DNA of 64,000 bases, taken from Tetramitus jugosus (Eukaryota; Heterolobosea; Eutetramitea; Acrasida; Vahlkampfiidae). A model generated the notes under the pieces. It did no database searches, was not told the origin of the DNA, and saw nothing but the letters and a program-made list of their open reading frames with translations. The stretch covers positions 248,001-312,000 of the forward strand of contig OW569350.1 of the NCBI GenBank assembly GCA_937625935.1. The letters run 5' to 3'. How positions within the stretch are numbered: position 1 is the first letter of the stretch; each line of letters starts with the position of its first letter. The position numbers and the translations under genes are program-made. Positions 29,410 to 41,192 of the stretch are shown piece after piece.

Positions 29410-30780
29410 ATGAGTCATCCAACAGCCAAAAACAAAAACAAATCTCTCTTCTCCTCGAATTCTCAACTCTACGATCAAATTTATGACCTGTACAGAGAGG
29501 ATCTACAGAGCTATGAGCATGAAATTGCATGCTTGGAACGAAAATTATCAATAGCTCAAAAACTGCATGCAGCAGAGCTCAACCACTGGAAAAACAAGGT
29601 CACAATCAACAGACAACAAATTGAAATATTGAGAGAAGATGTCAAATATTACAAGAATCAGTGCATGGAACTATCAGACTACTACAGTCATTTTCACTAT
29701 CAGAAGACAATGTCCAATTGGAAAAAGACTGCGAGTCACGTATCCAAAGTCAATAGTCACTTGTTCAAGTCCATGCATCAACGATCAGAAGTCATCTCTC
29801 AAATGAAATCCAAAATGATTGAAAAATCGATTGCTTCACTCCATTCCAGTAGCAACAGTAGCAGTAGTAACGAACATGTGACAACAATAGCAGAATCGAA
29901 GGGTACAATGGATCATGAGCATGAAAAACGACGAGGATTGAATGATTCGGACGAGAAGGTTCGACTATTAGAACTGCAATTGGCAGAAACTGTTCAGGAG
30001 TTGAATATGACGCGTCACATGTTGAATGAAGAGAAGAGAAAGAGTAGTACACGATTCTCGAGTGGAATTGATTCGCCAATGTTTTCACCTTCGCCTATTA
30101 AGCACACGAAAGATGATATGCCGTTGGATAGTCCAATGACTGCAAACGCTTTCCACAAGCTGTTGTCACAGTACTCTGCGATTGATCAACGGCAATCAAA
30201 ACCACACTCTGAGGTGGTACAACCACAGATACGACAAGAAGCTGATCGGAAAGAACGAAAAGACAAAGAATCATTGGCAAGAAATGATGAGCATGGTTCA
30301 GTGAAGAAGAAAGAAAGAGTAGATCCAGTTTCGCCGCAGAGTAGCTCTCTGGGTCCAACAAACTCGGTGAATGCTGCGGTGCGCAAGCAGCTCCACTTTG
30401 AAGCCGGAACAACAACTAGCGGTAGTTCTCCTGAACAGGAGAAGAATCCATTCCAATCACCAACAGATATCACACCCTCTGTTGTCACTGACAGTCCTAT
30501 CACCAGCTCGGGAACAAAACGGCCCAGAAGTACCAGCGAGTCGAATATTATCAGCAGTACAAAGAAGAAAAAGGTGTCAATCAATGATAGTCAAGTTCCA
30601 CTGTCACAATCCATGGCTGCGAAGAGTGACAGCACACTCTCTGAATTAATTAAGGGCTCCCCTCTAGGTCTTCCTGCTCACCTGAACTCCAAAGCGAAAG
30701 CAATAGGCATGAAAAGAGTTGTGAACAACTTATTGTTCTCGTCCAATGTACCCATAGTAAAGAAGAAGGACAAGGATTAA
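29410..30780 (+). CDS. Coiled-coil protein with disordered basic tail
   Basis: 456 residues from the ATG at 29410; the open frame starts earlier but only with TTG. Residues about 20-130 are helical and coiled-coil-like (YREDLQSYEHEIACLERKLS, VTINRQQIEILREDVKYYKN). A second short heptad block is at about 180-220. The rest is Ser/Pro/Lys-rich with many Ser-Pro sites (FSSGIDSPMFSPSP, PLDSPMTAN), so it is a likely kinase substrate. Basic clusters (KRPRSTSE, STKKKKVS) could be nuclear localisation signals. The C terminus has a conserved-looking segment, LSELIKGSPLGLPAHL. The family is not recognised. Confidence 0.7.
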   Translation: MSHPTAKNKNKSLFSSNSQLYDQIYDLYREDLQSYEHEIACLERKLSIAQKLHAAELNHWKNKVTINRQQIEILREDVKYYKNQCMELSDYYSHFHYQKTMSNWKKTASHVSKVNSHLFKSMHQRSEVISQMKSKMIEKSIASLHSSSNSSSSNEHVTTIAESKGTMDHEHEKRRGLNDSDEKVRLLELQLAETVQELNMTRHMLNEEKRKSSTRFSSGIDSPMFSPSPIKHTKDDMPLDSPMTANAFHKLLSQYSAIDQRQSKPHSEVVQPQIRQEADRKERKDKESLARNDEHGSVKKKERVDPVSPQSSSLGPTNSVNAAVRKQLHFEAGTTTSGSSPEQEKNPFQSPTDITPSVVTDSPITSSGTKRPRSTSESNIISSTKKKKVSINDSQVPLSQSMAAKSDSTLSELIKGSPLGLPAHLNSKAKAIGMKRVVNNLLFSSNVPIVKKKDKD

Positions 30781-30925
30781 TGATTAATACAATCGTGAAC
30801 GTGTAGTTTATCAGAGAAGTCAGCATTACATGTCAAGCAAGGAATTTCCTCGAGTGTGCCTCAGAGGTGGCACAATAGCGAAGATTGAACGTAACAAAGG
30901 TTTGTGGAGGATGAAAAGAAAAAAT

Positions 30926-32299
30926 TTACTGACGCCATATGTTGAACATGGTGTTTGTCTTGAAGCCATTGAATCCACCGCTAGCACTGGCAGTGGTGTA
31001 GCTTCCAAAGTTAGTAAAGTACATCCATTCACCAACAGAGAGCTCAGGCATCATGACGCGCTTTGTAATAACATCCATAGAGTCGCAAGTTGGTCCGAAA
31101 ATGGTGGACATGAACTCTGGTGCATCAGGTTCGACATCTCTCAACAAGTTCACCTTTGGCACATAGTGGTCAAAGAAAATGTTGTTAAAGGAACCGTAGA
31201 CACCATCACTGACATAGTACAGGAAGTCGTCATCCTTTGAGACAGTTTGAATCTCTTGAATCTCACAGGCATCATTTTGAGCTTCATCTGCATTGAATTT
31301 CTCCTCAATATCGTCGTCCTGGCTTGCCTTTCTGCAGTCTCTCTTGGAGAAGACGTTGACAGCAAGGGTAGAAGTACCAGCGGCAATATATCTTCCAGGC
31401 TCACCAATAAACTCAACGCCCTCTGGGAAATATTGTTCCAAACTGTTTCTAATTTGTTCGGAAGTACTCTCAAAGTTTGCCGAGTGCTTCAAGCTGGAAG
31501 ATTTGGATTCTTCTCTGAAACCAGGGAAACCACCACCAATGTCCAAGAGGTGCATTTGGAAGCCTTCTTCTGCAGCGACATTGAACACCTTTCTGGCATT
31601 TCTAATGGCCTTCACAAATGACTCAGAGTCTTGACAGCCACTTCCAACATGGAAAGAGACACCTGCCAAGTGCATGCCATTGTCCTTCGCAACCTTGATC
31701 AGCTTTCTGACTCTGTTCATGTTTGCACCAAACTTGGTACTAAACTTGCACAGAGAGTTAGAGTCATCAGTTGCAATACGAATGACACACTTTGCCTCAG
31801 GCCAGTATCTCTTCAACTTCAAGAGTTCTTCTTCATTGTCCAGTGTGGTGTATTGAACGCCAACTTCTCTTGCATAACGCATGTGAGCAGGTTGCTTGCA
31901 TGGGTTAGCAAAGATGATTCTGTTGGCAGCATCAAATTTACCAGTCTCAGCATTGACATGAGTGTGCTTAATGTTGAGAACAGAACGAATCTCTTCCTTG
32001 GAAGCACAGTCGAATCCCATGCCCATGTGCTCCAAAATTCTCAGAATGGCTGGGTTTGGATTACACTTGACTGCATAGCGAATACCAACAGTTGGTAAAT
32101 TCTTTTGCCATCTCAAGACTTGTCTAGCAACAACAGACAAGTCGACAACATAAAATGGTTCCTCTGTTTGTTCAGAGTAGTTCTTGACCAAGTGTTTGAT
32201 ACCAGCCTTGTGTGAGACGGATTGGTCAATAGGAACAAATTTGCATTCCAATTCTTCGAAAATGTTCTTGAGAGAGCTCACGTCAGCGATAGAAGTCAT
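30926..32299 (-). CDS. ODC1: Ornithine decarboxylase
   Basis: 457 residues, intronless, ATG at 32299. It shows the fold-type III PLP decarboxylase layout: FYVVDLSVVARQVLRW, the PLP lysine in RYAVKCNPNP, FDCASKEEI, IIFANPCKQ, FHVGSGC, LDIGGGFPGF, the phosphate-binding GEPGRYIAAG, then YYVSDGVYGSFNNIFFDH and FGPTCDSMDV with the C-terminal active-site Cys and Asp contributed across the dimer. It converts ornithine to putrescine, the entry step to polyamines. An acidic insertion (DDDIEEKFNADEAQND) sits between the EPGRY and VSDG blocks, as in many eukaryotic ODCs. No antizyme-type regulatory element was seen. Confidence 0.96.
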   Translation of the reverse strand: MTSIADVSSLKNIFEELECKFVPIDQSVSHKAGIKHLVKNYSEQTEEPFYVVDLSVVARQVLRWQKNLPTVGIRYAVKCNPNPAILRILEHMGMGFDCASKEEIRSVLNIKHTHVNAETGKFDAANRIIFANPCKQPAHMRYAREVGVQYTTLDNEEELLKLKRYWPEAKCVIRIATDDSNSLCKFSTKFGANMNRVRKLIKVAKDNGMHLAGVSFHVGSGCQDSESFVKAIRNARKVFNVAAEEGFQMHLLDIGGGFPGFREESKSSSLKHSANFESTSEQIRNSLEQYFPEGVEFIGEPGRYIAAGTSTLAVNVFSKRDCRKASQDDDIEEKFNADEAQNDACEIQEIQTVSKDDDFLYYVSDGVYGSFNNIFFDHYVPKVNLLRDVEPDAPEFMSTIFGPTCDSMDVITKRVMMPELSVGEWMYFTNFGSYTTASASGGFNGFKTNTMFNIWRQ

Positions 32300-33018
32300 T
32301 TCTTTTGATAAAAGTTTGTTTGTTTTTTAAGTTTGTGCAGGTAATTTTCAATGATGATAATGTGTACTAATAGCCGACTGGTAAAGTGTGGTGTTAGTAC
32401 TTGTGTAAGAGCTGATGTGGGAAAGGTTTCTTTTTGTTGTTTTTTTGGAAGAACTTTGGGAAGGTAGTTGTCTTTGAACAAGAGTTGAGAATCAACGGTT
32501 GTTTGTTGCTAGGGTGTGAGAAGAGCTTAGTTGAAGCTTTGCTTGTGCAGAGTAGTAGACTCTTTAGTAGGTTGGTTGGTTGGTGTGTGGTGGTTTGTGT
32601 GTTTTCTGTTTTGTGCAAGGTTGATTGAAAAGTTCTTTTTGAAGGCGGAGGGCACGACTTTCCCGGTGCAATATCTAAAAAGATATTTTGTAAAGTGATT
32701 CAATGTCACGAAGAACTCTTGAAATACATGCGGAGAATATTGAATGTCCGTTTGTCAACCAAGGGAATTTGAACGGTTATTCGTTTACGATTCGATCGGG
32801 TGCGATTCTGCGAGGATAAAGTTGAATCCGAAGATATACATCATTTATTGTGTTGATTTGATCTTGTGCATTCGTTTTTTTGATTGTTCTTCTGTGAGGA
32901 AGAAGCAAATGGACACTGAGGGGTCATGTACCACTGAACACGCGACAAGTTTCCATTTCATTTTTTTTGTGTGTCGTTACACAAACTCGTTCCGAAATTG
33001 TTTCAATCTGAACGATTG
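32300..33018. other. Intergenic region between ODC and a small membrane protein
   Basis: No gene is supported. It contains the ODC promoter and leader (minus strand), rich in GT on the plus strand. One short perfect inverted repeat, AATATCT/AGATATT with a 4-nt loop, lies near 32671-32688. ORFs in this stretch have biased composition and no motifs. Confidence 0.45.
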
Positions 33019-33531
33019 TTATCTTGGCTCCGCCGGCGTCCGTTTTTCAGTCGAACCAATCTTATCTCCACCGCCTACAGCCACTTTGCTGCTGTGATTA
33101 ATATTTCGTGCCTGTTTGTTTCTTGACGCTGTTGCTCGCTTCGTCTCATCACTGCCAACCAACACACCCATCTTTCTGAGTCTCTCTCTTGGATCAATCT
33201 CAATCATGATAGATGGCTTCAGAATATCGTAGGACAACGGTGCTGTCTGTTCAGTTTTCGCCGTTTCCAACGATGACACATCAGTGGATGAGAAGATGAC
33301 TGAAGCAATCGTTGCCACAATAATCAACAAAAGAACGCACACTAGACATGCTAATGCACTTGCCAGAGCATAATTCTTTGATAGACAACAACTCAGACTC
33401 ACATCATCACTACTGCTGCCATTGAGGGATCTCTTGGTTCGAGTAGAGCCATAGGATGATGATCTTTGGTGATGATGATGATTACTAGACAGTCTGTTGG
33501 TCGGTGTAGTCGTCGGTAAAATGGAATGCAT
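33019..33531 (-). CDS. Small single-pass membrane protein, unknown family
   Basis: 170 residues with a true ATG. The first 50 are Ser/His/Arg-rich and disordered, with a CCLSK motif just before one strong transmembrane helix, ALACLVCVLLLIIVATIASV, at about 57-80. About 90 mostly polar residues follow, with IMIEIDPRERLRKMGVLVGS as a more ordered stretch. The adjacent Cys pair at the membrane edge could be palmitoylated. Basic residues on the N-terminal side favour a cytoplasmic N terminus. It lies head to tail behind the SNARE gene. No family is recognised. Confidence 0.6.
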   Translation of the reverse strand: MHSILPTTTPTNRLSSNHHHHQRSSSYGSTRTKRSLNGSSSDDVSLSCCLSKNYALASALACLVCVLLLIIVATIASVIFSSTDVSSLETAKTEQTAPLSYDILKPSIMIEIDPRERLRKMGVLVGSDETKRATASRNKQARNINHSSKVAVGGGDKIGSTEKRTPAEPR

Positions 33532-33710
33532 TGTTGTTGTGATTTTGATTTGTGCTACAAACTGTTGTGGAACAATTTTTTTTTCGGACTAATTGTTGAT
33601 GTCCGATGATGGACGCGATTTAGATGGTTCGAATAAATAATCTGGTGATGTTTTATCTGAAGAGTGTTCAGAAAACAACCTGACAGCTGTTGACTGTGTG
33701 GGATTCGTGC

Positions 33711-34990
33711 TCATTTTGTCGGCCACAGATTGATCTTGGGGAGCGATATACCGAGTCCAAAGGACAGGAACAACTTTAACCCAACAAACAGACCAATGGC
33801 CAAGAACAAAACGACAAGCAGCAGGACACACAGTGAGCCTCGAGACATTTTTTGATACTTTTCTGCTGTTTTCAGCTCTTCATTTGCTTGTTCCACAAAT
33901 GAGTGTGCTGTTTCTATATTGTAGTCAATGCGGTCCAGCAGTGTTCCCTGTTCTACGACCAGCGTCGAAAATTCCTTGAACAGTTCATTCAATTCGACAA
34001 TCGATGTAAGAATCTGCCTCAGTTCCTTGTCTCTCCTCATGATCGATTCTTCGTTTTGTATCATTTGACGGATTTGTTCATCGGTGAACCCTGGATCCGC
34101 TTCCAATTTTTGTTGCATGTCCATGAGCTTCCTGCGCTCCTCTGGTTCCATATCATTGTAGTCATCATCGTATTGAACCTTGTTCGCTCTCTGATTCGCC
34201 TTAAATCGCTCCATATTCTTCAAATATTCTTGTTGTTCGTTTCTGAATTCGATACTGAGGTCGTTCAGTTCGTTGATGAGCGAAACTTTTAAATTTCGCT
34301 TCATGATATCCTCTTGTGATGTTGGTTCCTTTGATGTATCGATAAACTCTACTGCTTTTTTGCTTTCCAGAAAGAGCTGTATCGCAAGAAAAGTACATGT
34401 GTGTCAGAACATGGAACAACAGTGGTGGGTTGATTTGAAAAAACACACACGATTGAACATACTCTTTTCACTTCGTCTGTTTGTATTCCGACATCCATTT
34501 CTTCTTTTTGGAAATCCTTCTTTAAACTAAACGTTGCATGCTTTTGTTGTAATTTTTTTAATACCTCCACTGCAATTATATACATCACGCAACACATAGA
34601 CACAGAGATAACAAAACAATAAATGTGTGAGAAGCAAGGGAACGCGCATACAGAGACACACAACAAAAACTCAAAACATCAAATTGATCGAGCGGCCGAT
34701 GTTTTGAGCTTCAGATCGTACTGCTACATACACCCATTTTTGATGTTGGACATGTTTTCTTGTACTCCCTTCAATATTCGTACCCATTGTGGTTGTTTCT
34801 CCCATTGTTGATCGTCTCCTAGTTCGGGATCTTCGGTTGCTGCATGTGAGGATGATGAATGTATATAGTTGAGCTCAATTGTGTCATCATCCAATTTTTT
34901 GCCCTTGCTACTGCTTGTTTTTGTCAATGGTTTATTGAGTTTTGCATTTCGAAGATTGATGAAATCGTTTGTGAGGTCTCTAGTTGCCAT
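33711..34990 (-). CDS. STX16: Syntaxin-16/Tlg2-type Qa-SNARE, three exons
   Basis: Exons on the minus strand are 34990-34732, 34569-34463 and 34376-33711. The introns are 162 and 86 nt, both opening with GTATGT or a close variant and keeping phase; the product is about 343 residues. It starts MATRDLTNDFINLRNAKL, like the conserved N-terminal peptide of syntaxin-16 that binds the SM protein Vps45. The PQWVRILKGVQENMSNIKNG region matches the Habc entry. The SNARE helix holds LVVEQGTLLDRIDYNIE with the zero-layer Gln. The end is a transmembrane anchor (LCVLLLVVLFLAIGLFVGL) followed by about 15 lumenal residues. It would serve endosome-to-trans-Golgi fusion, with its complexes recycled by the NSF encoded at 53602. 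Confidence 0.9.
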
Positions 34991-35625
34991 TTTGTTTGTT
35001 GTCGTATTTGTTGTTGTATGAACTACTACCTACTACTACTACTACTATTTATGATGAATGAATATTATTAGTTTATGATGATGGGTGTGATAAAGTAGTA
35101 TATCTTGTGATTCTTTGTGCTCTGTGTTTGTTTGATAGGAACTGGGAAAGGAGGTAGACAGTTGTTGTTTGGATGATGTTGTGTCGGATGGCGTGTTCGT
35201 GTTGGTTGTTTGCTGCTGAGCCAATTTGGCGACGAACAATCCAAGGGAAAGGAATCTTGGCTAAAAAACCGCGAAACCAGAAAATCTCAAAAGAGCGGAC
35301 TTTTGGGAGCGTCACTTGACAAAATATGTGAACTGGTCAACCAAAAGAAACAAAATGTACATTGAAATATCTATATGTTGTTCTCAGATAAATGATCCAA
35401 TAAATACCATTAGTAGTTGAACTATGACTTGGTAAGTTCTAATTGGACCAATTACCATATTCTTCACTCCAATCCATGTTTCTGTGGTGTTAGTCACGTA
35501 CAAATAAATCATTGTTATGGGAGATGCGTCAGATCGACAAGATATAAGAGTGTTGCTTCAAACAACTATTTTTCAAACCAAAGTAATCCTATATTACTTG
35601 TATACGCACACAGTAAGCAAATCTA
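34991..35625. other. Intergenic region with TAC/CTA microsatellite
   Basis: This is the promoter of the minus-strand SNARE gene, and it holds a (TAC)n-type tract at about 35024-35048. Nothing else recognisable is seen. It marks the boundary between intact genes and the pseudogene-rich stretch that follows. Confidence 0.45.
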
Positions 35626-36561
35626 TTGAGCAATGTTTATGAGAAATTGAGTGGTGATATTGGCACGACAACAAATCCCGAGTACAAAACTCGAAAGGGT
35701 GAAACCATGAAAGCTGTAGCATGGTTTGGTGATAAGGATGTTCGTGTGATTGATACACCTGCACCTGCTGTTACTGAACCTCAAGATGCAATCGTGGGAG
35801 TAACAGGTACAACTGTCTGCGGATCTGATCTCCACTTGTATCACAAGGAATTTTTGAGATGAGATCTGGAGATATTCTCGGTCATGAATTTTGTGGTATA
35901 GTGGACAAGCAGAGTATGTTCGTGTTCCATTCGGTGATGTCAACTTACTACCTTTGCCAGATGATGTTCCAGATGAGAAGGGTCTCTATCTCAGTGATGT
36001 GCTCTGTACCAGTTATCATGCATGTGTAGAAGCAAATTTTGAGAAGGGTAATGTTGTGGGAATCTGGGGATGCTGGACCAATTGGTTTGTTATGCTGTGC
36101 ATGGGCCAAAATCATGGGTGCTTCACGAGTCATCCTCATTGATAATGTACCAGATCGTTTGAAACGTGCTGAAGATTTTCTCGGTGTTGAAACTCTCAAT
36201 TTTGATGAACAAGATCCAGTTAAAACTATTCAAGAAATTTGTCCAGGTGGAATCGACAGAGCCATCGATTGTGCAGGTTTTCGATACACTAAAACTCTCT
36301 TGCACAAGATAGAGAGAGCAGTAGGATTGGAGACTGATTCGAGTGAAGTACTGAATGAAATGATCAAATTGGTTAAAAAATTTGGAACAATCAGTACTGA
36401 TTGCAGACTATGCTGCTTACTCCAACCATGTCAATGTTGGTGGTATCATGGAAAAGGGTATTCGCTTCATTGGTGGTGGTCAAGCTCCAGTTCAAAAGTA
36501 TTGGAAACATATTCTCTTAAAGTATATTCAAACTGGCAAGTTGGATACTGCCTTCAAATAA
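35626..36561 (+). pseudogene. Broken zinc-type alcohol dehydrogenase gene
   Basis: Pieces of a medium-chain zinc dehydrogenase appear in order but in different frames: MKAVAWFGDKDVRVIDTPAP, GTTVCGSDLHLYH, then after a shift GDILGHEFCGIV, then EYVRVPFGDVNLLPLPDDVP, then after another shift GPIGLLCCAWAKIMGASRVI and RAIDCAGF, and at the end AYSNHVNVGGIMEKGIRFIG. About 80 residues between GHEFCG and the EYVRVP block, which would hold the structural zinc lobe, are missing. With several frameshifts and this deletion the gene cannot make enzyme. The nearest relatives by eye are glutathione-independent formaldehyde dehydrogenase-like proteins. Confidence 0.85.
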
Positions 36562-36800
36562 ACAAGACATTCAATCTTGATTGTCAATGTTGAAACAGTG
36601 ATTCCAACAAAAACCTTTCCCAACACAGAAAACGATTTCATACCATCGCAAAACAGGAAGGCCATTGAACCAAATTCTCTGATTGTAACCTTGGTTGGTG
36701 TTTGGAAGTTTATTATCTTCCATGAATTGTGTAGAACGGAGATTGGGAAATATTAGAGCTGAGCTAATTTCGCAGTCATTTTGCAAGAAAACAAACGACG

Positions 36801-39520
36801 ATGGAGTACCTAAAACACAGCTTTTCGGATTATTTTGCAACAATCTCTAATGATGTTAAAATCAATGTTCTTTGTAATGCTCTTGTGTTCCCAAGAACTA
36901 GTAGTCTGCAGGACAAAGCTGTGAGCACATATCAAATAGATGAAACCGACTTGTTATAGACTGATAGAGGCTTGGAGATTAATTGGGGTGAAGTGAAAAG
37001 AAAAGTAGCGATGGATGCTGAGCTTATTGGTATTGATGCTGTCAACGATCTGACATGCATTCTGAATTTATTGCAGGAGGTGGAACCGACTTTGAAGTTA
37101 GCAGTCTTTGATGGTTTTGTAATCTACAGAGGAGGTATAGATATGTTACGAATTCAGATTGGTGATAGAAATGATTCAAGAAGTGCTTATGTGAGATCAA
37201 TGATTACCGTAGACAAATTAATACATTCTTCGTTAAACAAGAGCAACAATCAACTCAACAATTCAGGGACTGGATGATGGTACTGATATTCCTAGGTATG
37301 ATACACACTTGTGTATCTGGATATTCTTATATCAAGTAGACTTATAATAAAGGTTAAACGACAGTACCCTTGGCATACTCCTACCACTCGCAGACGATAA
37401 CATCAATACCACATCTTCTACCAACAACACATGAACTAGTTTTAATAGTAATATTATTGCAAATCATAAACTCAGCAGACAACCAAAAACAAATGAACAC
37501 ATCTAATGATTTACAAGACAGATAAGAAAGCCCCCTTCTTTGTGATTGACGCCAGTGGTAGAATTGGTGAATATGGAAGACATGGAGCAGAAGGCAGAAG
37601 AGGTGAAAAAGGGGACGATGGAGCAAATGGTCCCAATGGATCTCGTGCTGGAGACGATGGAAAAGATGACAGGAATGGCAAAGATGGTCAAGATGGCAGA
37701 AGAAGATCATATGGCAAGAATGGTCGAGATGGCGGTAATGCAAGAAATATGCATTTGAGATTGGCCATGAACTCTCCTCAACAATTGTCCTTCACTGGGA
37801 GTTACAATGGAACACTTGAAATGAGTCACATGATGTCAGATAGCTGCATATTATTGAATTCAAAGGGAGGTAAAGTGTGGTCGTTGTGGCATTTCAGGTG
37901 AGAATGGGTCTGTATGGTATGTAATCCTTGATCCAGTCACAAATCAACCTCTAGAACAATCTTATGCAAAGTTCAATCGCTCTCTTTCCTCATACACGGT
38001 CAAAGGAGTGGAAATATGGTAGCACTTCAAATAATTCAACATTAGTATCCCCTGTCACTTCCATATTAAATAAAATGATTCACCAGTGCAAGTAAGTCAA
38101 TCCTGTCTGTGGACCAACTTCTTGTGATCTGGTGACAATTAATCCTCTGTCTGTATTGATTTTCGACAAGCACATCGAAATTGGTGAAAAGAGATCGAGA
38201 ATCACTCCAAGCTATGTTCCAGTGCATTCCTCAAATCAACATTTGTTTGATGTTTTACTTGTTTCCAACAAACATATTGTCAAACAAGAAGACTTTGAAC
38301 TCAGAATATTCGAGAGATAGGGTCTTAGATCTAATTTTTGGGTTTGTGAGCAATAAAACAGGTTCAGCATTGATCAGTCCACAGGCAATAGTCATCCAGT
38401 GTATTGGAAGAACGAATACAATGGAAAAGTAATTGTCATGCTTCTTTCTCGTCCTGATGAATTGATGCAACTGCTGACACCGAGTGATTTCATGAGTTTT
38501 TTCATTGGAGACAACCTTGAAGCACCAACTGTGCTGGTAGTGGCCTCGTAGTAATCATCCCTATTTATCCCACAGTTGTATGAATCAATATCAGAGAAGC
38601 CAGTTGACCTCAAACACTTGTCCAGAGACTTTTTGAGCGCACCATCTCGTGTATCATATGGTGCCAACAAGAGGAGCCAAGATACTGCAGCTCTTTTTTC
38701 TTTGGCGAAATCTGAGTACAATCCCGTTCAATTGGACAGTTTATTGGGTACAAGATGGCAACTTGGAACTGCCAGTGTCAAAGAAATACCGATCGATTGT
38801 ACACAAGTTCTATAACATTCCCAAACACGATCCTCAAGAAGAACACTTATCAAATGATAATTTTAATGCACATGATGAGCCAATTACCACTAACATCCAG
38901 ATTTGGAGCCACATTGTATGCTATGATTTGTTCTCTGAGTATTCCCAAACTTAAGCTCATTCATTCTGGAGACGGTTTGGCAAAGGCAGAGAACTGGACC
39001 TTCTCTAGTATCAACAGGGAGTTCTCCATTTTATTGTTGTTTATGCACAAAACAAGGATCTTCAAATTCAACTGATTCACAGATTTATCAAGAGACAGAC
39101 TCGAATTGAAACACTCATATCACAACTGAGTTCTAATCCTGCCTATTTGACTCCTGAAATGGCTACCATTGTTAAGACTTGAAAAAGACACTCAGGTTGA
39201 ATCAGTCAACATCTTCAGCAACATGTTCCATGCAGTGCCATACTATAATACAAAGAGAACGATGTTGGAGTGCTTATTCTCGTAGTCTTTGGGATCCTCT
39301 CCAGTTCAAAGTATCGTACAGAAGGCCAAAGAAGCTGAAAAATCTCTTAGCGAATTTGCCAACTATGACTTGGAACGTCCTCTTTTGTTGAATGACCAGA
39401 GAAAAGCAGAAATTTCAGTTCCTTTCGCTGGGCAAATCTGGACTGTATGTGATGGAATCATCAACTTATTTTCTTGTCTCCGAGCAGAGGAGTATAGGTG
39501 AGTTGTTATCTATACAACTC
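36801..39520 (+). pseudogene. Decayed large gene with collagen-like repeats
   Basis: Plus-strand coding-like pieces follow one another in changing frames with many stops. The clearest, 37506-37901, encodes about 20 Gly-x-y triplets (GEYGRHGAEGRRGEKGDDGA, then GRDGGNARN), a collagen-like triple-helix segment. After a one-base shift it continues as SGENGSVWYVILDPVTNQ. Other fragments include LEINWGEVKRKVAMDAELIG (about 36970), TSCDLVTINPLSVLIFDKHI (about 38120), LSRDFLSAPSRVSYGANKRS (about 38605) and KSLSEFANYDLERPLLL (about 39335). I treat them as one decayed gene because strand and order are constant; they could be more than one. The family beyond the collagen repeat is unknown. Confidence 0.6.
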
Positions 39521-39758
39521 AACTAGAATATCTCAAATAACGTAAAAGCAACAGAGATGACTTTTCTCATTTCGTCCATTGGTCCACCGGAAAAGCGAAA
39601 CGATCATGATTCTTCAAGTTTCAACGTTTCTGGAATTGAATTTATAAGAAGAAAGGAGAGGTTTTATTTCTTGATAGGCAGACGAACTAATTTGAGTGCA
39701 AGTTCTTGTCTCTCAATCCATGCTTTACAACAGCATTCCTCGCCTCGATTATAGCTTC

Positions 39759-40745
39759 TTAACCGTGAGTACCGTCATCAAACATCTTGTACATTCCTCC
39801 AGTGGCATCAGCGATACCTCTCATAAAGATGGTGGCATTCTTCTTCTGAGCTGCAGTTTCACTCTCCTTGTTTTTTGCCAAGTAGTGGCCAAGGGTGAAA
39901 GCGACAGTGTTGATAACAACTGGTGTTTGTCTTTGTTTGTTCTATTGAGCAATTTCAGCCTTCATTCTGGCCAAATCAGTAATTCCACCATTTGGTTGAC
40001 CATCACTCAACAAGTAGATTGCCTTTAAGTTGGCAGTTCCATTTTGGAAAGCAGTTTTGAGAGCATCACTAATGTTGGTACCAGTCCATCTAGTTTCAAG
40101 AGCCTTGACATAAGCAAGAGCCTTTTCAACGTTTTCTGGTGTGGCTTGAACTGGAGCATTGACCCAAATCTTAACGTCAACAGAGAAGCGATAGATGTTA
40201 AACAATTGGTTTGGTTGCAATCCAGCAATCAAAGAAACGAGTTGTTCCTTCACAATGGCGATTCTATCAAGTTGAGTTCCATACTTCCAGAAACATCAAT
40301 GACGATGGCGACTTCAGGTTCATCAACAGATCCGAAGATGCAGTTTCTTCCCTTGGCATTCAACAAAATTTGCTCGGCTTGTGCCTTGTCAGCTGGAGAG
40401 GTGAACAAATCAATCAGGGCTTGCTTGTTATCAACAAGTTCATAAATAGTGTTCTTCAATGATTCCAACAACTTCAACTTTTCAGAAGAAGAAGCCAACT
40501 TGGACAACAATTGGACTGCTTCAGAGATGTAGATACCAGAGATCTTTGGTCTCAACATGTCAATGACAGCAGATTGAACAAAGACAAACTCAGAGAATTG
40601 AGGAATGATCTTCAACTCAAAGAATCAAGGTTGATGAAGTTGTTCAATGCTCTCAATTGACCATCCAAGCACTTTTCAGTTTGGATAGAAGCAATCAACT
40701 GGTTGATATCTTCATCAGTCTTGGTGTCCTTTTGAGGAGGGCGCC
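39759..40745 (-). pseudogene. Broken VWA-domain protein gene
   Basis: Minus-strand frames join into a VWA protein. A helical lead-in (INQLIASIQTEKCLDGQLRA, ISEAVQLLSKLASSSEKLKL) precedes the VWA domain, which opens VAIVIDVSGSM with the MIDAS D-x-S-x-S. It continues with DRIAIVKEQLVSLIAGL, then the GTNISDAL threonine loop and AIYLLSDGQPNGG, and ends with RGIADATGGMYKMFDDGTHG. It is broken by shifts near 40617 and 40268 and by an in-frame TAG at about 39942. The parent was likely a metal-ion-dependent adhesion or scaffold protein. Decay is slight, so inactivation looks recent; assembly error is possible for single-base shifts. Confidence 0.8.
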
Positions 40746-40777
40746 AGTTGTCAGTGAAAACTAATGATCCTCAATTC

Positions 40778-40993
40778 TCAATGGTTCCTGCTCTGCTTGT
40801 CCCAAAGCCTACTATATTCACCTCTTAGCTCGAACAACTCCTCATGAGTACCTCGCTCTACGATCACACCATCATTTAAGACAATAATCCCATCCGAGTC
40901 CACAATTGTACTCAGCCTGTGAGCGAAAACAATCGTTGTTGTCTTTCCTTTGAATGCCTCGCGTAACTTGTGTTGAATTAGAAGCAGATTTTT
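40778..40993 (-). pseudogene. C-terminal fragment of an ABC transporter nucleotide-binding domain
   Basis: About 70 residues on the minus strand, KLREAFKGKTTTIVFAHRLS followed by TIVDSDGIIVLNDGVIVERG, contain the H-loop histidine and D-loop-distal end of an ABCB-type half transporter. The Walker A, signature and Walker B regions are absent upstream. Before about 40995 the sequence is unrelated and acts as promoter for the divergent protease gene. Confidence 0.75.
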
Positions 40994-41192
40994 GCTGAAA
41001 AGTAAGACCTTCAGACTGTTGCGAAGGCTCAGGGGACAGACTTTTTCCGGAGTACTATCGGAGGGACAGGAAGTTTTTCTGCTCGGGGAAAAGGAATTGA
41101 ATCGAACTGTAAAACAGCCGTTGAGCAAATTTTCCGATGGCCGATAAAAGCGCTGAGAAGTTACGATTTTTCCAAGACACACAAGCAACAAA

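Noticed and set aside
40044-40462. Plus-strand ORFs over the VWA region
   Set aside because: The minus strand gives a clear VWA domain in order; the plus-strand frames are its shadows.
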